A DNA stretch of 64,000 bases from Sepiola atlantica (lineage: Eukaryota; Mollusca; Cephalopoda; Sepiida; Sepiolidae). Shown here one piece after another: positions 42,471 through 53,699 of this stretch; within the stretch, counting starts at the first letter, position 1; every line of letters starts with the position of its first letter. The stretch lies in contig OY744519.1 of the NCBI GenBank assembly GCA_963556195.1, positions 33,138,887 through 33,202,886 of the forward strand, read 5' to 3'. A program made the position numbers and the translations under genes. Under the pieces are notes generated by a model, which worked only from the letters and a program-made list of their open reading frames with translations, was not told the DNA's origin and searched no databases.

Positions 42471-42494
<24 letters not shown>
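42266..42494. repeat. Segment bounded by two (TA)n tracts
   Basis: TA runs at 42266-42287 and 42473-42494 enclose about 185 bp of unclassified sequence containing TTTCATCAGG. Confidence 0.7.
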
Positions 42495-42499
<5 letters not shown>

Positions 42500-42502
<3 letters not shown>

Positions 42503-42854
42503 TTTTTCATATAACTCATGACTCAATTAACCCTAGATTTTTTAATTTTATAGTTGAAGTATATATTTTTACACCATCACGAATTATGGAATCTGCTGTC
42601 AATCTCGCAACTGCAGCTCAGTTTGCCGAAACCAGAAAAAAACGACAAATACAGCTCACTAATTGACCATTTCATTTTAAGACGGCAGTGGTCCTCGGTC
42701 CCGATACTTAACAATTCAAACAAGACATTGGACAGATGATAGCAACTTGTAGGATCGAGCTCTGGGAAACTGCTTGGAGGGTCAAGCGCATCTCCCTAGC
42801 TATCATCCGTGGAAACGCCACGTCTGTTACGACATCATCCCGCAACGTCTAAAT
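42500..42854. other. Unclassified, moderately GC-rich 3' part
   Basis: 42590-42850 is GC-richer than its surroundings (for example GGAAACTGCTTGGAGGGTCA) but matches nothing I recognise. It runs into the SINE tail at 42855 and may be an old SINE body. Confidence 0.4.
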
Positions 42855-42910
42855 CTTAAAGAAAACTAGAAACTTTGCCCTTGTGTGGAAGCAAGTAAAT
42901 AGGGACTTAT
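42855..42910 (+). mobile_element. U2-SINE family 3' tail fragment
   Basis: TTTGCCCTTGTGTGGAAGCA then AGTAAATAGG matches the tail of the 19318-19537 subfamily. Confidence 0.5.
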
Positions 42911-43194
42911 TGAAGTGCACTTTTTACTTACAAGATAATTATTTCATTTTCTGATGACTTGTTTATTAATTTCCGTTCCTGTTTTTGTGTGTAAATATTT
43001 AAAAAAAAAAAAAAAAATTATAAGATCCATTTTTATGTGAAAATGGATGATGGCACAAAAAGTAAATGTCCTAAATAAGAAGTTGAAGTAAATAATTAAG
43101 AGAGAGAGATGGAAGAAAAGCGGATAACAAAAAAAAAACGAATGATTATTATCAAGAAATATATATATATATATAAAAATATGATGTCACAAAA

Positions 43195-43285
43195 TGAACT
43201 TTCTTTTTCAAAAGTTGCCAAGAGCTTCAATTCGATCTTTATGACGTCATCCATTTTCAAGTAATTACTTTCTAGTAAAAATATT
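43195..43285 (+). repeat. Left part of a repeat split by an insertion
   Basis: GACGTCATCCATTTTCAAGT, AATTACTTTCTAGTAAAAAT matches GCTGTCATCAATTTTCAAGT, AAATACTTTCTTGTAAAAAA at 44173-44215. Confidence 0.55.
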
Positions 43286-43901
43286 CTTTAGTTTAGCTGT
43301 CAATTACTGTGAATCGGAAATCAAAATTGGAGAGTTCCATTCACTCAACCCAATTAACCGGAAGTGGCTTAGACTTTGAATTTTTTTTATCCAAATGGAG
43401 CTTATTGACCTCAATCTGCAAGATATTGATAATGAAACCAGCCAGTCCCCAAAAACTATTGACTTTTTACAGACACACAGACTTCGAACCCCATGCAAGC
43501 CATTGTTAATCAAATTGCAGAACTTTATCCTCTTCAATAAAAGAAAAAAAAATCAGACATCCCAAAGTTTTGACTGTTTGTTGGATGAAAAAATTCAGTT
43601 TTTATAAAGTTTTAAATTATACCCCAAAAGTTTTAAATTATACCCCAAAAAATCACTGCAGGTGCACAAATGATAAATTTTCGTTTTATAAAGTTTTAAA
43701 TTATACCAAAAAGAATCATTAATTTTTATTATTTTTATAAAACATTATTAAATAAAAAAAACACTGTTTGCTGTTATTATTGTTCGCTTTATTGATTATT
43801 TTGGATAAAAACTTCTAATACTATGTTACTTCCGGTTGATTGTCTGCCCCTGTTTTTAAAAAAGGAAAGCAAATAAATTGTGATTCACAGCTAAACTAAA
43901 G
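43286..43901. mobile_element. 616-bp element with 15-bp terminal inverted repeats
   Basis: The left end CTTTAGTTTAGCTGT and the right end ACAGCTAAACTAAAG are exact complements, and GTGAATC/GATTCAC follows close inside. The interior has short tandem ATAAAGTTTTAAATTATACC units near 43605-43710 and no recognisable ORF. The repeat at 44165-44250 looks like the unoccupied version of its insertion site. Superfamily and target duplication unclear. Confidence 0.6.
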
Positions 43902-43904
43902 AAA

Positions 43905-44805
43905 TGCCAAAATATAATTATCAACCACGGTGAAAGTTAAGAAATCTTATTTAATTTAATCTAATATATAAAGGAAAGTCAGTTGGATTCCCAAAGTTAG
44001 ACCTAAATAGCATTTTATCTGAAAAATCGATATTTGATTCTGACGAGTCATTTATGTAAATTTCCAGTCTATGTTGTTTGCATAAAAAAAACTTCTAATT
44101 GATTTCATATTCTATCCAGCCTGATAATTCTTTCAGTAGTCTACACTGCATGAGATTCGCCATTAATACTTAATGCTGTCATCAATTTTCAAGTAAATAC
44201 TTTCTTGTAAAAAATATGATTATCAACCAATGTCAGATTTAAGAAATTATGTTTAAATAATTGTACTTACTCGAACACAGTGAAGTCGTTTTATTTTTTT
44301 ATGATTGCATGTTTTTTAAACTTATACAGAAAAGGAAAAAAAATGTAGTTGTAAAGGGAGGTAACACTTTTTATATTCAACTAAAAACATGAGTTAATCT
44401 CCTTGCTGATTTTTTTTTTTTTTTTTGTCATAATTGAAACTAGTTTCTATATTACTAGTTGTCCAGCAGGTCTACATCATTTTTTAAAATAAATTGTTGC
44501 GATACGTTATTATAGTGTCAATAACAAAGAAAATTGGCAAGTCAGGATCAAAGTTTGATGTGTCAGTTTAAATGCTATTTAAAATAAATCTTACCAGATA
44601 ACTTTATATGTTAGATAATGTAACAAATATTCGCCTCAACGATTCACAGGTGATTTAGTAATAAACATTATTTTAAAGAGGATACATATTTTTCAAAACA
44701 ATGTTAATTTTTAGGAAACCACTTTTAGGGGATGTGTTTGAGAGCGGGAGAACCGTTAAACAGCACAAAAATAAGAAGTACGAAAGGCACATGCTCACCA
44801 AAGAG
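43905..44805. repeat. Right part of the split repeat, second copy, and unclassified sequence
   Basis: 43908-43955 (ATAATTATCAACCACGGTG, TTAAGAAATCTTATTT) matches 44217-44255 (ATGATTATCAACCAATGTC, TTAAGAAATTATGTTT). Nothing coding. Confidence 0.5.

Positions 44806-44807
<2 letters not shown>

Positions 44808-44842
<35 letters not shown>
44808..44842. repeat. (TA)n microsatellite
   Basis: About 34 bp of TA. Confidence 0.95.
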
Positions 44843-44844
<2 letters not shown>

Positions 44845-44849
<5 letters not shown>

Positions 44850-45445
44850 GGCTGGCTTTGCCGGCTCGCTATCACTTTGCAAAGTTCGCTACTTGAAATA
44901 CTTAAAACATTAAATTAAAATAAGTAACATTTCATTCATGACCTTGTAAACACGAAACAAAGTCTCTCATTTATTTATATAGATAAACATTAACATTTTG
45001 ATAATTTCGATATAAATTTATTTATCTTTTATATGTGACCGTAAAGAAAGAAAAAGAAAAATCAATTTACGTTTTCATTGGCAATTTAAGAATAGATCAC
45101 AACTTATTAAAAACAAGTTGGTCCCTCTAAAGAAAGGAACATTTGAACACAAATGCGAAATATTTCCCCAGGAAATAAAACAATATTTTGAAACAGAATT
45201 ATTTGTTATATGAAAATCAGAATAATCCTTGAATTAAATAACAATAAGAAATAACGGTTAATTAATAAAATGCTCTTTTTCAAAACCAATATGCAAATTA
45301 GTTAACTTTGCGACTGATATTGCATATACATAAGCAGTATATAAAAAAGAAGGTGCGTCTATTGTGTAAAGTTGGATTAACGTTAAATAGGACGTTTTGA
45401 CTTTACCGTTAGTGCGAGAAATGGGCCTAACCTTTGCATTTATTC
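44845..45445. other. No recognisable gene
   Basis: AT-rich. GGCTGGCTTTGCCGGCTCGC at 44851 can fold into a small hairpin. Confidence 0.5.
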
Positions 45446-45453
45446 ATTTAGAT

Positions 45454-46079
45454 CAGGGGCGGGCAACCTTTTCAGAGTGAGGGTCAGATGAGACTTTTGG
45501 AAGGAGATCACGGGCTGGAGTGAAAAACGAAATCTCAGAATTACTATATTTTGTTTACATGAATAAATTGTACAAAAATTGCATTGAACACTCTACAAAT
45601 CTGATATTTTTTCTCAGGAGACTTCTGTGTGTGATGTTATAAAAAGCGCTGACGAAGAGCCATTTTGGAATCATAAAAAATAATGACGGGGGAAGTAGCA
45701 AGTTGATCCAGCATTCGTTTTGACACACCTCACATAAGTTCTCTGTTTTATGCCCTTTCCTCGTCTCTCGTTTCCTCTTTGCCTCTCTCTTTCTCTTTTT
45801 CTATTTTTATCTCAGCCCAAGGATTTGAAATTAATAGTTAAAGAAAAATGAAATATACATGCATCATCGCTCGCTGATATATTATATATTTTTATCCCAC
45901 TGTAAATCTTAATTGAAACCTACTTTTACGTCTATGTCACAAAATGATGAGTTTTACTGGGAGGTCCGCGGGCCGGATTGCAATAATAAAGTATAGCAGG
46001 GTGGCGGGCCAAACGCTAAACCTTTGCGGGCCGGATGTGGCCCGCGGGCCGGATGTGGCCCGCGGGTTTCCTGCCCCTG
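45454..46079. mobile_element. hAT-type MITE with perfect 8-bp target duplication
   Basis: The left end CAGGGGCGGGCAACCTTTT and the right end, complemented, CAGGGGCAGGAAACCCGCGG. A GGGCCGGATGTGGCCCGCG motif is tandemly duplicated near the right end (46030-46068). The duplication ATTTAGAT is exact (45446-45453 and 46080-46087). CAGGGG ends with CCCGCGGGCC subterminal motifs and 8-bp duplications are typical of hAT MITEs across animals. No transposase. Confidence 0.9.
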
Positions 46080-46089
46080 ATTTAGATAA

Positions 46090-46965
46090 ACTGTTTGCTT
46101 ATATAGGTAGGAAACAAAGAATGCTTGTTCAGCGTTTAAGTGTCCTTACAAAACAAAAAGAATTCATTAGCTGGGCTAATGAGGAAGCTTTAGTTGACAA
46201 ATATCCACGGAACAGAACAGTTGTGACCAGAATCTTCTTTCAACTATAAAATTACATCTTGTTGAAAGTTATTTTATGAGAGAAAATGTTCATTTAATAA
46301 GTAGAGTTCTCATCGTAGAAAGTTTGGAGTGAGAAAAGTTACGATTATTAGAGATGAATGTATGTGTATACATTTGTTTTCAGTCAGTGTGCATATGCAT
46401 GCGACAGTGTTAGTAAAAGTAGGCATTGTGTGTATGTCGTCTTGTGTCAGCATGCGTATGTGTATGATTGTGTGCGCGAGTTGAGAATCGTGATTAGCTC
46501 TCCCTAACCCACAGGGGGCGAGTGAAGCTGTGCACAATATAGGTTCAACTGGTTGACTGATGAAAAATTTGGTCTTAGATATGCCCAATTGGGTCCCAGA
46601 CAACAATTCTACAACTTCACACAGATGCCTATGATTGGCTCAAAATATATTCCTCTAGATTTGTTAATTCACCCGGAAGTATGTGCATAAACGTTTTGGG
46701 TCACTTTTATTTTGTGCCCCAAAGAGTAAACTTCTGCCACCAGAAATTTAGTGTTCTTTTTGTTTTTAATCAACAAAATCTAAAAAGGTCAATTGCTTTT
46801 AATCAATATCTAATGGCAAAGATTTGGATATATGTTATGTTTTAGGGATTTTTCATCCTATATCATTTTTTGTGATTTTTTTTAGATTTTTTTTTTTTTA
46901 TTCATTCTGCGTCTGTCAATTTTTACAAACTCTTAAAGCAATGCATGTGTTTTAAGTCTACAAAC
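46090..46965. other. No recognisable gene; GT-rich segment
   Basis: 46350-46480 resembles 41205-41345. Otherwise AT-rich. Confidence 0.45.
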
Positions 46966-46970
46966 CTGTT

Positions 46971-47414
46971 TGTCACGCTAAAGTTTGAAATAACATTTTC
47001 GATGGTCTGTCACGCTAAAGTTTGAAATAACATTTTCGACGGTCTGTCACGCTAAAGTTTTAAGTAACATTTTCGACAGTCTGTCACGCTAAAATTTGAA
47101 ATAACATTTTCGACGGTCTGTCACGCTAAAGTTTGCAATAACATTTTCGACAGTCTGTCACGCTAAAGTTTGCAATAATATTTTCGACAGTCTGTCACGC
47201 TAAAGTTTGCAATAACATTTTCGACTGTCTGTCACGCTAAAGTTTGCAATAACATTTTCGACGGTCTGTCACGCTAAAGTTTGCAATAACATTTTCGACA
47301 GTCTGTCACGCTAAAGTTTGAAATAACATTTTCGACGGTCTGTCACGCTAAAGTTTGAAATAACATTTTCGACGGTCTGTCACGCTAAAGTTTGCAATAA
47401 CATTTTCATCACTA
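46971..47414 (+). repeat. 37-bp minisatellite array A, 12 units
   Basis: The unit reads TGTCACGCTAAAGTTTGAAA then TAACATTTTCGACGGTC. Twelve head-to-tail units differ at a few recurrent positions (GAAA/GCAA, ACGG/ACAG). The same unit appears inverted at 49196-49698. Confidence 0.95.
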
Positions 47415-47579
47415 AACTTGCAGCTTCAATGGACACATCTGAAGAGTGGATCTGTTGTCATTCTGCCATTTTACAGCCGAGATAGTGCCGACTGTATGAA
47501 TATTTAAATGACCTCGATCCACCATACTCTCGTGATATTGGTTTGACTGGGGGGAAACTATAGACATCAGATGATTGAC

Positions 47580-47620
47580 ATGTGTGGGTGAGAGAGAGAG
47601 AGGGAGGGATAGAGAGCACT
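47580..47620. repeat. (GA)n-rich tract
   Basis: GAGAGAGAGAGAGGGAGGG run. Confidence 0.8.
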
Positions 47621-47825
47621 GTCAATTTTATTTACATTAAAAGTATTAATATTTCACCATAATCTCTTTCTTCTCAATGTACTTAAGTCGTCCATTTCTC
47701 TGTGAATCTCATAGTTTGAACATTGTATAATGAAAATATTTTAATCCGATTCCTTCTTGTAAATCTATTTTTCTCAATTTTCCTATTCTTCATTTTTTTT
47801 CTTTTCCTTTTCCATATTTTACTTC

Positions 47826-47836
47826 TCTCTCTTTCT

Positions 47837-47880
<44 letters not shown>

Positions 47881-47913
47881 GACGTCTCTCTCTCATATAT
47901 ATATATACAGACG

Positions 47914-47946
<33 letters not shown>

Positions 47947-48050
47947 CACACACACACGTCTCTCTATTTACACACACCCACACATTTTTCAGTGTATATA
48001 TATATATATACACTCACACACATACACACACACATACACACACACGTATC
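47826..48050. repeat. Compound (CT)n/(TA)n/(CA)n microsatellite
   Basis: CT, TA and CA blocks alternate, with AGACGTCTCTCTC punctuating the repeats. The ORFs here are artefacts of the repeat. Confidence 0.9.
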
Positions 48051-48052
48051 TA

Positions 48053-48310
48053 AGGAGAGTAAAAAGTGAGCCTTGGCATTACTTTCAGCAGCCTTATAAC
48101 TCTCGCTTCCCTTTATTTTGTCCTTTAGTCCTCACATTCCATGAGTGATGTTTCTGGCAAAGGGGGAAAGATTGCTGTTTTCTGGCCTGGAATCTATCCA
48201 TCTAACACTTATCGTAAGCTAGGTTTTGACCTTGAAGTAGTTTTTTTTTTTTTTAGCTCCTTACATCGAGTGGCTTCATGCCTTGTCTAGAGTGATTTCC
48301 ATAAAATATA
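48053..48310 (+). repeat. Dispersed repeat family R3, copy 2
   Basis: GGAGAGTAAAAAGTGAGCC, TTATTTTGTCCTTTAGTCCT, ATCTATCCATCTAACACTTA and CTTGTCTAGAGTGATTTCC. It lies in the loop between the two inverted minisatellite arrays. Unlike the other copies it is not followed by the SINE end. Confidence 0.75.
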
Positions 48311-48499
48311 TAAAATGCCTGACGATTTCCTACGAGGATGAAATGCGGAAGCCTCTGTGTAGCTTAATTGCCATAAATATATTTTCATAACTTACTACCT
48401 AGCTCTACTCCCGTATGGAGCACTGTTGAAGTAAATACTGAAAATCAATACATAAAATATTATATTTCGTTATAACATTTATGTGGATACGTGAAATAA

Positions 48500-48502
<3 letters not shown>

Positions 48503-48573
<71 letters not shown>
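48503..48573. repeat. (CT)n-(TA)n compound microsatellite
   Basis: About 28 bp CT then about 42 bp TA. Confidence 0.95.
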
Positions 48574-48574
<1 letters not shown>

Positions 48575-48576
<2 letters not shown>

Positions 48577-49190
48577 ACCTACATATCTCTACTCTCGTGC
48601 ACTCATTATAATTAGAGAAGTGTAATTAACCAGACCAAAAAGCACTTCAATATTACATGAAATCCATCTTTATCACTCATCCCCAAATCTCAGGATAGAC
48701 TGGACCTCTTTTAACCTTCGTTGGCAACTCATCTCGGAAAGGACAGCCACCAGCAGTGGATCCCCTTGAAATGCCCTTGAAAGAGAGAAAAATTTCAATC
48801 CACTCTTTTTCTCCCGTGACTCTGGGTAAATAGGTCAAAATTGAAATCTATTGGATTGTGGGGGTGTGAACTAAGATGATTGGCATGCCAGCTGAACGGG
48901 CTGATCTGCTGGAGGAAGAAGAATCAAACCAGCTGAATATCAGTAGAAATAAATCACGACAAATTATGTGGTATTAGCATAGTAATCAGGTTACAACATT
49001 AAAAGATAGCTTCTTTTTTTTTTCTATCATCTCACTCGAGTTCTCAACTCATTTCAAACCCTGAACCACCGGCCTAAATAATAATGTGCCGGTTCAGGCT
49101 GCATATTTACCACTAAAAATAAGACTGGACGTGACAGACCAACTATAATGCATCTAAAATAAGATGAGTTCATTCAATCTGTACTTTTAG
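48575..49190. other. No recognisable gene
   Basis: Mixed sequence in the loop between the minisatellite arrays; nothing recognised. Confidence 0.5.
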
Positions 49191-49195
49191 CTAGA

Positions 49196-49698
49196 AAAAT
49201 GCTGTTTCACATTTAAGACCGACGGAATACTGTTTCAAACTTGAGCGTGACAGGTTGACGGAAATACTGTTTCAAACTTGAGCGTGACAGACCGACAGAA
49301 TACTGTTTAAAACTTGAGCGTGACAGGCCGACGGCAATACTGTTTCAAACTTGAGCGTGACAGACTGACTGAAATACTGTTTCAAATTTGAGCGTGACAG
49401 ACTGACTGAAATACTGATTCAAACTTGAGCGTGACAGACCGACTGTAATACTGTTTTAAACTTGAGTGTGACAGACTGACTGAAATACTGTTTCAAACTT
49501 GAGCGTGACACTGACGGAAATACTGTTTCAAACTTGAGCGTGACAGACCGACTGAAATACTGTTTCAAACTTGAGCGTGACAGACCGACTGAAATACTGT
49601 TTCAAACTTGAGCGTGACAGAACGACTGAAATACTGTTTCAAACTTGAGTGTGACAGAACGACTGAAATACTGTTTCAAACTTGAGCGTGACAGACTG
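49196..49698 (-). repeat. 37-bp minisatellite array B, about 13 units, inverted relative to array A
   Basis: The unit (plus strand) reads ATACTGTTTCAAACTTGAGC then GTGACAGACCGACTGAA. Its complement, GGTCTGTCACGCTCAAGTTT then GAAACAGTATTTCAGTC, matches the array A unit at about 30 of 37 positions with the same period. One unit lacks a few bases (near 49510) and the first is degenerate. Confidence 0.95.
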
Positions 49699-49924
49699 GG
49701 ACTCTTTTTCAGATGCCTGGACAAATTTAAAATAATCCTGTGGATTATAATATTTTTTAATAAGTATAAAAAATACACAGCAAATAATTTAGTTTAAAAA
49801 AATTTTACAACATAATCTTGAAAAAATGATCTTAAATAATGCTCAACTAATATTTTGATTTGAAATATATTTCGTATAAACATAATGGCCTGGAATTGAA
49901 TTTTTTTTATTTTTTTTATTCCTA

Positions 49925-50170
49925 TTGGTTCACCAGTTATTAAGGCCAAGAGCCACTTAAGGATAAGGGTTAATGAGACAGAATCATTTACAGCCGAAAG
50001 ATAAGAAACACTATGGGAGTACTAACATTGATTAATAGTAGTAACTGTTAAAATACTAATTACACGATGAAACAAAATTACTAAATATCTTATATTAACA
50101 TTGATCAACGGTATAACCTATGGTTGATTACTTATGGGACGGTTTATGGCAAGAATTTGTTGGCATAGGA
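49925..50170 (+). repeat. Dispersed repeat, copy 2 of 2 (first at 8645-8810)
   Basis: Shares AAGAGCCAC, GGATAAGG, GAAAGAT, AACACTATG, GAGTACTAACATTGAT and a GGTATRA...TTGATTA block. Confidence 0.55.
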
Positions 50171-50470
50171 TTATACGACATGAATAATTTTACCATAAAA
50201 TTTTTCAAATATATTTGATTCAGTGTGTTGTAACTTAAGTATCAGGGTTAACAGAAAATAATAGAGAAAAACTCCAACATTTATTAAGAATAGGAAAGAA
50301 GGTTTACTAAAAGATGCAAGGTGAACAGAGTAATTTAGTAATCGCTAGATTGAGCTAGTAAGTCCCATGAAATCTCGTTAGTTCTCGTTCTCTTTTTAGG
50401 TATTATATGACACAATGAAGCAAAGTTAATCAAATGAATGTTTCTTATATTAAATTTATATATTAGACGC
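50171..50470. other. No recognisable gene
   Basis: AT-rich; nothing recognised. Confidence 0.5.
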
Positions 50471-50472
50471 AA

Positions 50473-50850
50473 CAAAAGCAGGAGAGTAGAAAGTGGACTT
50501 TCGCTTTACTTTCGGCAGTCTCATAACTCTCACTTTTCTTATTTTGTCCTTTAGTCCTCACATTCCATGAGCGATGTTTCTGACAAAGGGGAAAGGATTG
50601 CTGTTTTCTAAGTCGGAATCTATCCATCTAACACTTATCGTTTGACCTTGAAGTAGCATTTTTTTTTTAGTTCCTTACCACATGTAGTTTTATGCCTTGT
50701 CTGGAGCGATTTCCGTTAAAAAAGAAAAAAAAAATCTTAGATGTTATTCTTACGTTTCGGCCGATGTAAGCTCCGACCCTCAGGTGCATCTTGTCGAACT
50801 CTGGGAATCTTTCTGTCGCACTCAGAAATCTGTACGGAATTTCAAACTTT
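50473..50850. repeat. R3 repeat copy 3 followed by reversed SINE end
   Basis: R3 part 50473-50720 (GGAGAGTAGAAAGTGGACTT, TCTATCCATCTAACACTTAT). Then TTAGATGTTATTCTTACG, TTTCGGCCGATGTAAGCTCC and GAACTCTGGGAATCTTTCTG, the minus-strand tRNA-Arg-type SINE, to about 50850. The same junction occurs at 38850-38970, so the composite multiplied as a unit or was duplicated. Confidence 0.75.
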
Positions 50851-50854
50851 GTTT

Positions 50855-51470
50855 GGAGCGATTTCCATAAAAAATTAAAAAAACAACTGTTATAAAATGT
50901 ATTTATTGTAATCATCTCTTTGATATGCTTTTATTTTTGAAATAGGAGATCCGGCCTTCACGGCTAGGATGAAAGTGTAATAGTCTTGGGACTCAATCCT
51001 CCCAGTCATCACCTCCTGCTTTTGTTATCAACACTTAACATAAACAGTGCAGAGGAGGAAAAGGAACCTAAAAAGGGCAGTAACTCCAATGGTCCTTTGT
51101 GTTAAATTTTTAATTAAATCTTTTTTTCAAGTAACATTAGGTGAAGCTGAATGCAGAGTATTGAGCACAATCCAGGTATTCTCAATTGCCACCCCAGACT
51201 TAGTTAATAAAGGACATCTTTGCATTCTCATCATCATCACAGTAGTTAAAGACCAACAGACCCCCCCTCCTCTCAATTTAATGACCCTGTGCCTAATTGT
51301 ATGTACTTACAATAAATAAAACCCACAACGGTTTGTGTGTGTGTGTGTAAAAAGGAAATGTTTGAGTTGATAAACCAAAAATAATTTTTCAATTCTCATT
51401 GGTGAGAGTCAATTGGAACTCTATTTGAAATTCTAATTGATGTCTTGAATATTTCGATTTACTAGAAAAA
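50855..51470. other. No recognisable gene
   Basis: Mixed AT-rich sequence. The open frame at 51047-51319 has no recognisable domain. A GT run occurs at 51336-51347. Confidence 0.5.
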
Positions 51471-51474
51471 TACA

Positions 51475-52035
51475 TGTCCCAGGCCGGGTAAAATAAATTC
51501 CTCCCGAACAGAACAGTTTTGCACCACTTTCATGTCCCATTATGAAGATTAAAATCAATATATATTGATACTAAACCTTATGTCTAGAATTTTTATTACA
51601 ATTTTGATCAAAATCCATTACATGATTTTGATTCTAGAAAATGTCTAAAATTTGAGTCTCAAGGGGTCTTAGTAAGAAATCGAAATTCAGGAAATTTGCC
51701 TAATGAATATAGATCAAATTTAATGCAAATCTGAAAGATTTCAAATAGGAAGTTGAGTCCATATTATGCCCCCTAAAACCCTTTATAATACTTCAAAGAA
51801 ATTTAAATTTTAGGAATATTTATTAATTGATGACTTAATACTTATTGTTAAAATTTAACAAAAATCAGAGGTCTCCAAATTTTCATGAAGAGCTTCCACA
51901 CCCTTTTTGCTCCCTTTTCATTAAACTAAATATAGCCAATATTACCCACCCTTATGCCTAACAGCCGTGTTCTAAAGTCCATAATGATCGGTTAATAAGT
52001 TTAGGAGTTTATCCTGTATAGTGAAATATATATAA
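51475..52035 (-). repeat. Dispersed repeat family R4, copy 3
   Basis: CCGAACAGAACAGTTTTGCA, ACATGATTTTGATTCTAGAA, TATTAATTGATGACTTAATA, TTTTCATGAAGAGCTTCCA and the end block CATAATGATCGGTTAATAAG, GAGTTTATCCTGTATA. The end block alone recurs at 53028-53075. Confidence 0.7.
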
Positions 52036-52128
52036 AAATATATATTTTTATATATATGCACCCCTAAATGTTAAAATTTATGAAACAAATAATGTGCCCA
52101 TCTTACTCACCATGTTGCCTAGAATATA

Positions 52129-53019
52129 CAGTATACCCTCACCTATTCGTGGTTCCCCATTCGCGGCCCCGCATATTCGTGGGTTAGGCTCTGTCATGAG
52201 CGTATCAAGTTGCGAGACGATTTATCCCCCTTGGAGTAGTTCAAACGGAGTTGCTTCCCTTACCTAGTAGTGAAACGTAAACAGAGAGCAGTTTGGAACA
52301 GCCACTCGAGTAATTACCTAAAGTGCTGTAAAGCAGCAGCTAAGCTGTGCCATACTGTACATTAGTGTTATCATCATCATCGTATGGCACAGCAAATTTC
52401 ATCATCATTTTATTATCGTTCATTATTGGTGAGTGTACAAACAATATTAAATTTGTTTTTAATTATTATTGCAATACAGTACATATTTTTTTATAAAAGC
52501 ATACACTGCATATACAGTGCATATCTTTTGTGACCGTGTATTAATGTTTTTAATTGCACTGAATTGTACTGTATTATTATTACCTGAATTGTGAGTACTG
52601 TATTCATCTGTCTAAGTTTGCCTTTAAATTTGTTCCACTTTCTGTCAATTCTAATACATATGTTGTACGCATAGAAAATGACTTTACGGTACAGTAATAC
52701 AGTATGGGTAACTATGCTTTGCGGTGTTACTGTCATCCTGTACTTAGGTTTCTTTTTGATTAAAATATTGTTGCAGTACAAAATTCAAATGTGTCTACAT
52801 TATCATTACTACATTAGTGAAATACATAACTGCATGCAATATTACAACATTATTACTGTATTAATGAGTAAGAGTGTCTTTAGAAAGTGTTTGGGAAGCA
52901 TTTAGTACCGTATATAATCTCATACATAGACGTTTTAAAACTGCATCCAATATTCGCGGTTTTTCGCTATTCGCGGGGAGGTAAAGAACGTAACCCCCGC
53001 GAATAGCGAGAGAATACTG
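52129..53019. mobile_element. pogo/Tigger-like non-autonomous DNA transposon
   Basis: The left end CAGTATACCCTCACCTATTC and the right end, complemented, CAGTATTCTCTCGCTATTCG. CGCGG-rich subterminal motifs follow on both sides. The element is flanked by TA on each side (52127-52128 and 53020-53021). CAGT starts with TA duplications and ATTCGCGG/TATCCGCGG motifs are typical of the Tigger/pogo group of Tc1/mariner elements. The 891-bp interior has no transposase frame. Confidence 0.8.
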
Positions 53020-53024
53020 TATAT

Positions 53025-53165
53025 TAAAAAATTCATAATGATCTGTTCATTAATTTAGGGGATTATCCTGTATATAGAAAAAGAAATATATATATATATT
53101 ATAGAGATTTTATGGAAGTTACTCTAGACAAGACATGAAGCCAGTTGATGTAAGGGGCTAAAAAT
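53025..53165 (-). repeat. R4 end fragment, (TA)n and inverted R3 fragment
   Basis: 53028-53075 repeats the R4 end block (CATAATGATCTGTTCATTAA, GGGGATTATCCTGTATA). 53086-53100 is TA. 53098-53165 is an inverted R3 end (TGGAAGTTACTCTAGACAAG, ACATGAAGCCAGTTGATGTA). Confidence 0.6.
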
Positions 53166-53259
53166 AATGAAAGATGATAAAGTTTCATAATAACAAAAAA
53201 AAGGAAAGGGAAGGTAAAAATCACTTGAAAACAAGTTAATCTTAAGTGATGCTGATAAA

Positions 53260-53640
53260 TGCAAACTAATCGATCCTAAAGCTGAAACATTAGCATGGCA
53301 GTGACTGAGCCATTCATCGACGACGGAAATACCTCAAGGGATACACATCCATGCACAACATGCCACTTGAGAATACCCCGACATTTAGCAAGTGCCGATG
53401 AAGAAGCTTCTCAAGGAGCTCAGTCTCCTGTACTATCACTCGGAGGAAAAATGCCGATCAGAAAAACATGATGACCTCGCCCTCTACGTAGAATACTTAA
53501 CTACCTTCATTATATGTCAATTATCAGACAAACGATGCTTGAAAGAGATCCCACCATCAGCGTTCAATCACCTAGACATTCTAACCAAAAGATAAGCCCT
53601 TCAAGAGCTTAGTAGGAAAGGAAAGGGGTTACAAAGCTTC
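53260..53640 (+). other. Unidentified, coding-like GC-richer stretch
   Basis: Between AT-rich flanks this stretch has balanced composition and two overlapping open frames: one from 53392 (67 codons, MPMKKLLKELSLLYYHSEE start) and one from about 53295 (57 codons with CTTCHLRIPR). No domain is recognised, and there is no convincing splice-site or start context. A decayed mobile-element ORF or an old exon are both possible. Confidence 0.3.
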
Positions 53641-53699
53641 CTATAGAAAATCTAGCCGGGTGCCTGAAGATTTCATGCTTAATTGAAGAAAATAGGTTT

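Noticed and set aside
46310..46606. Cysteine/histidine-rich small protein on the minus strand
   Set aside because: Derived from a GT/CA-rich low-complexity segment that recurs at 41205-41345.
46971..47414. CRISPR array
   Set aside because: Units are contiguous 37-bp tandem repeats without variable spacers, in an animal genome.
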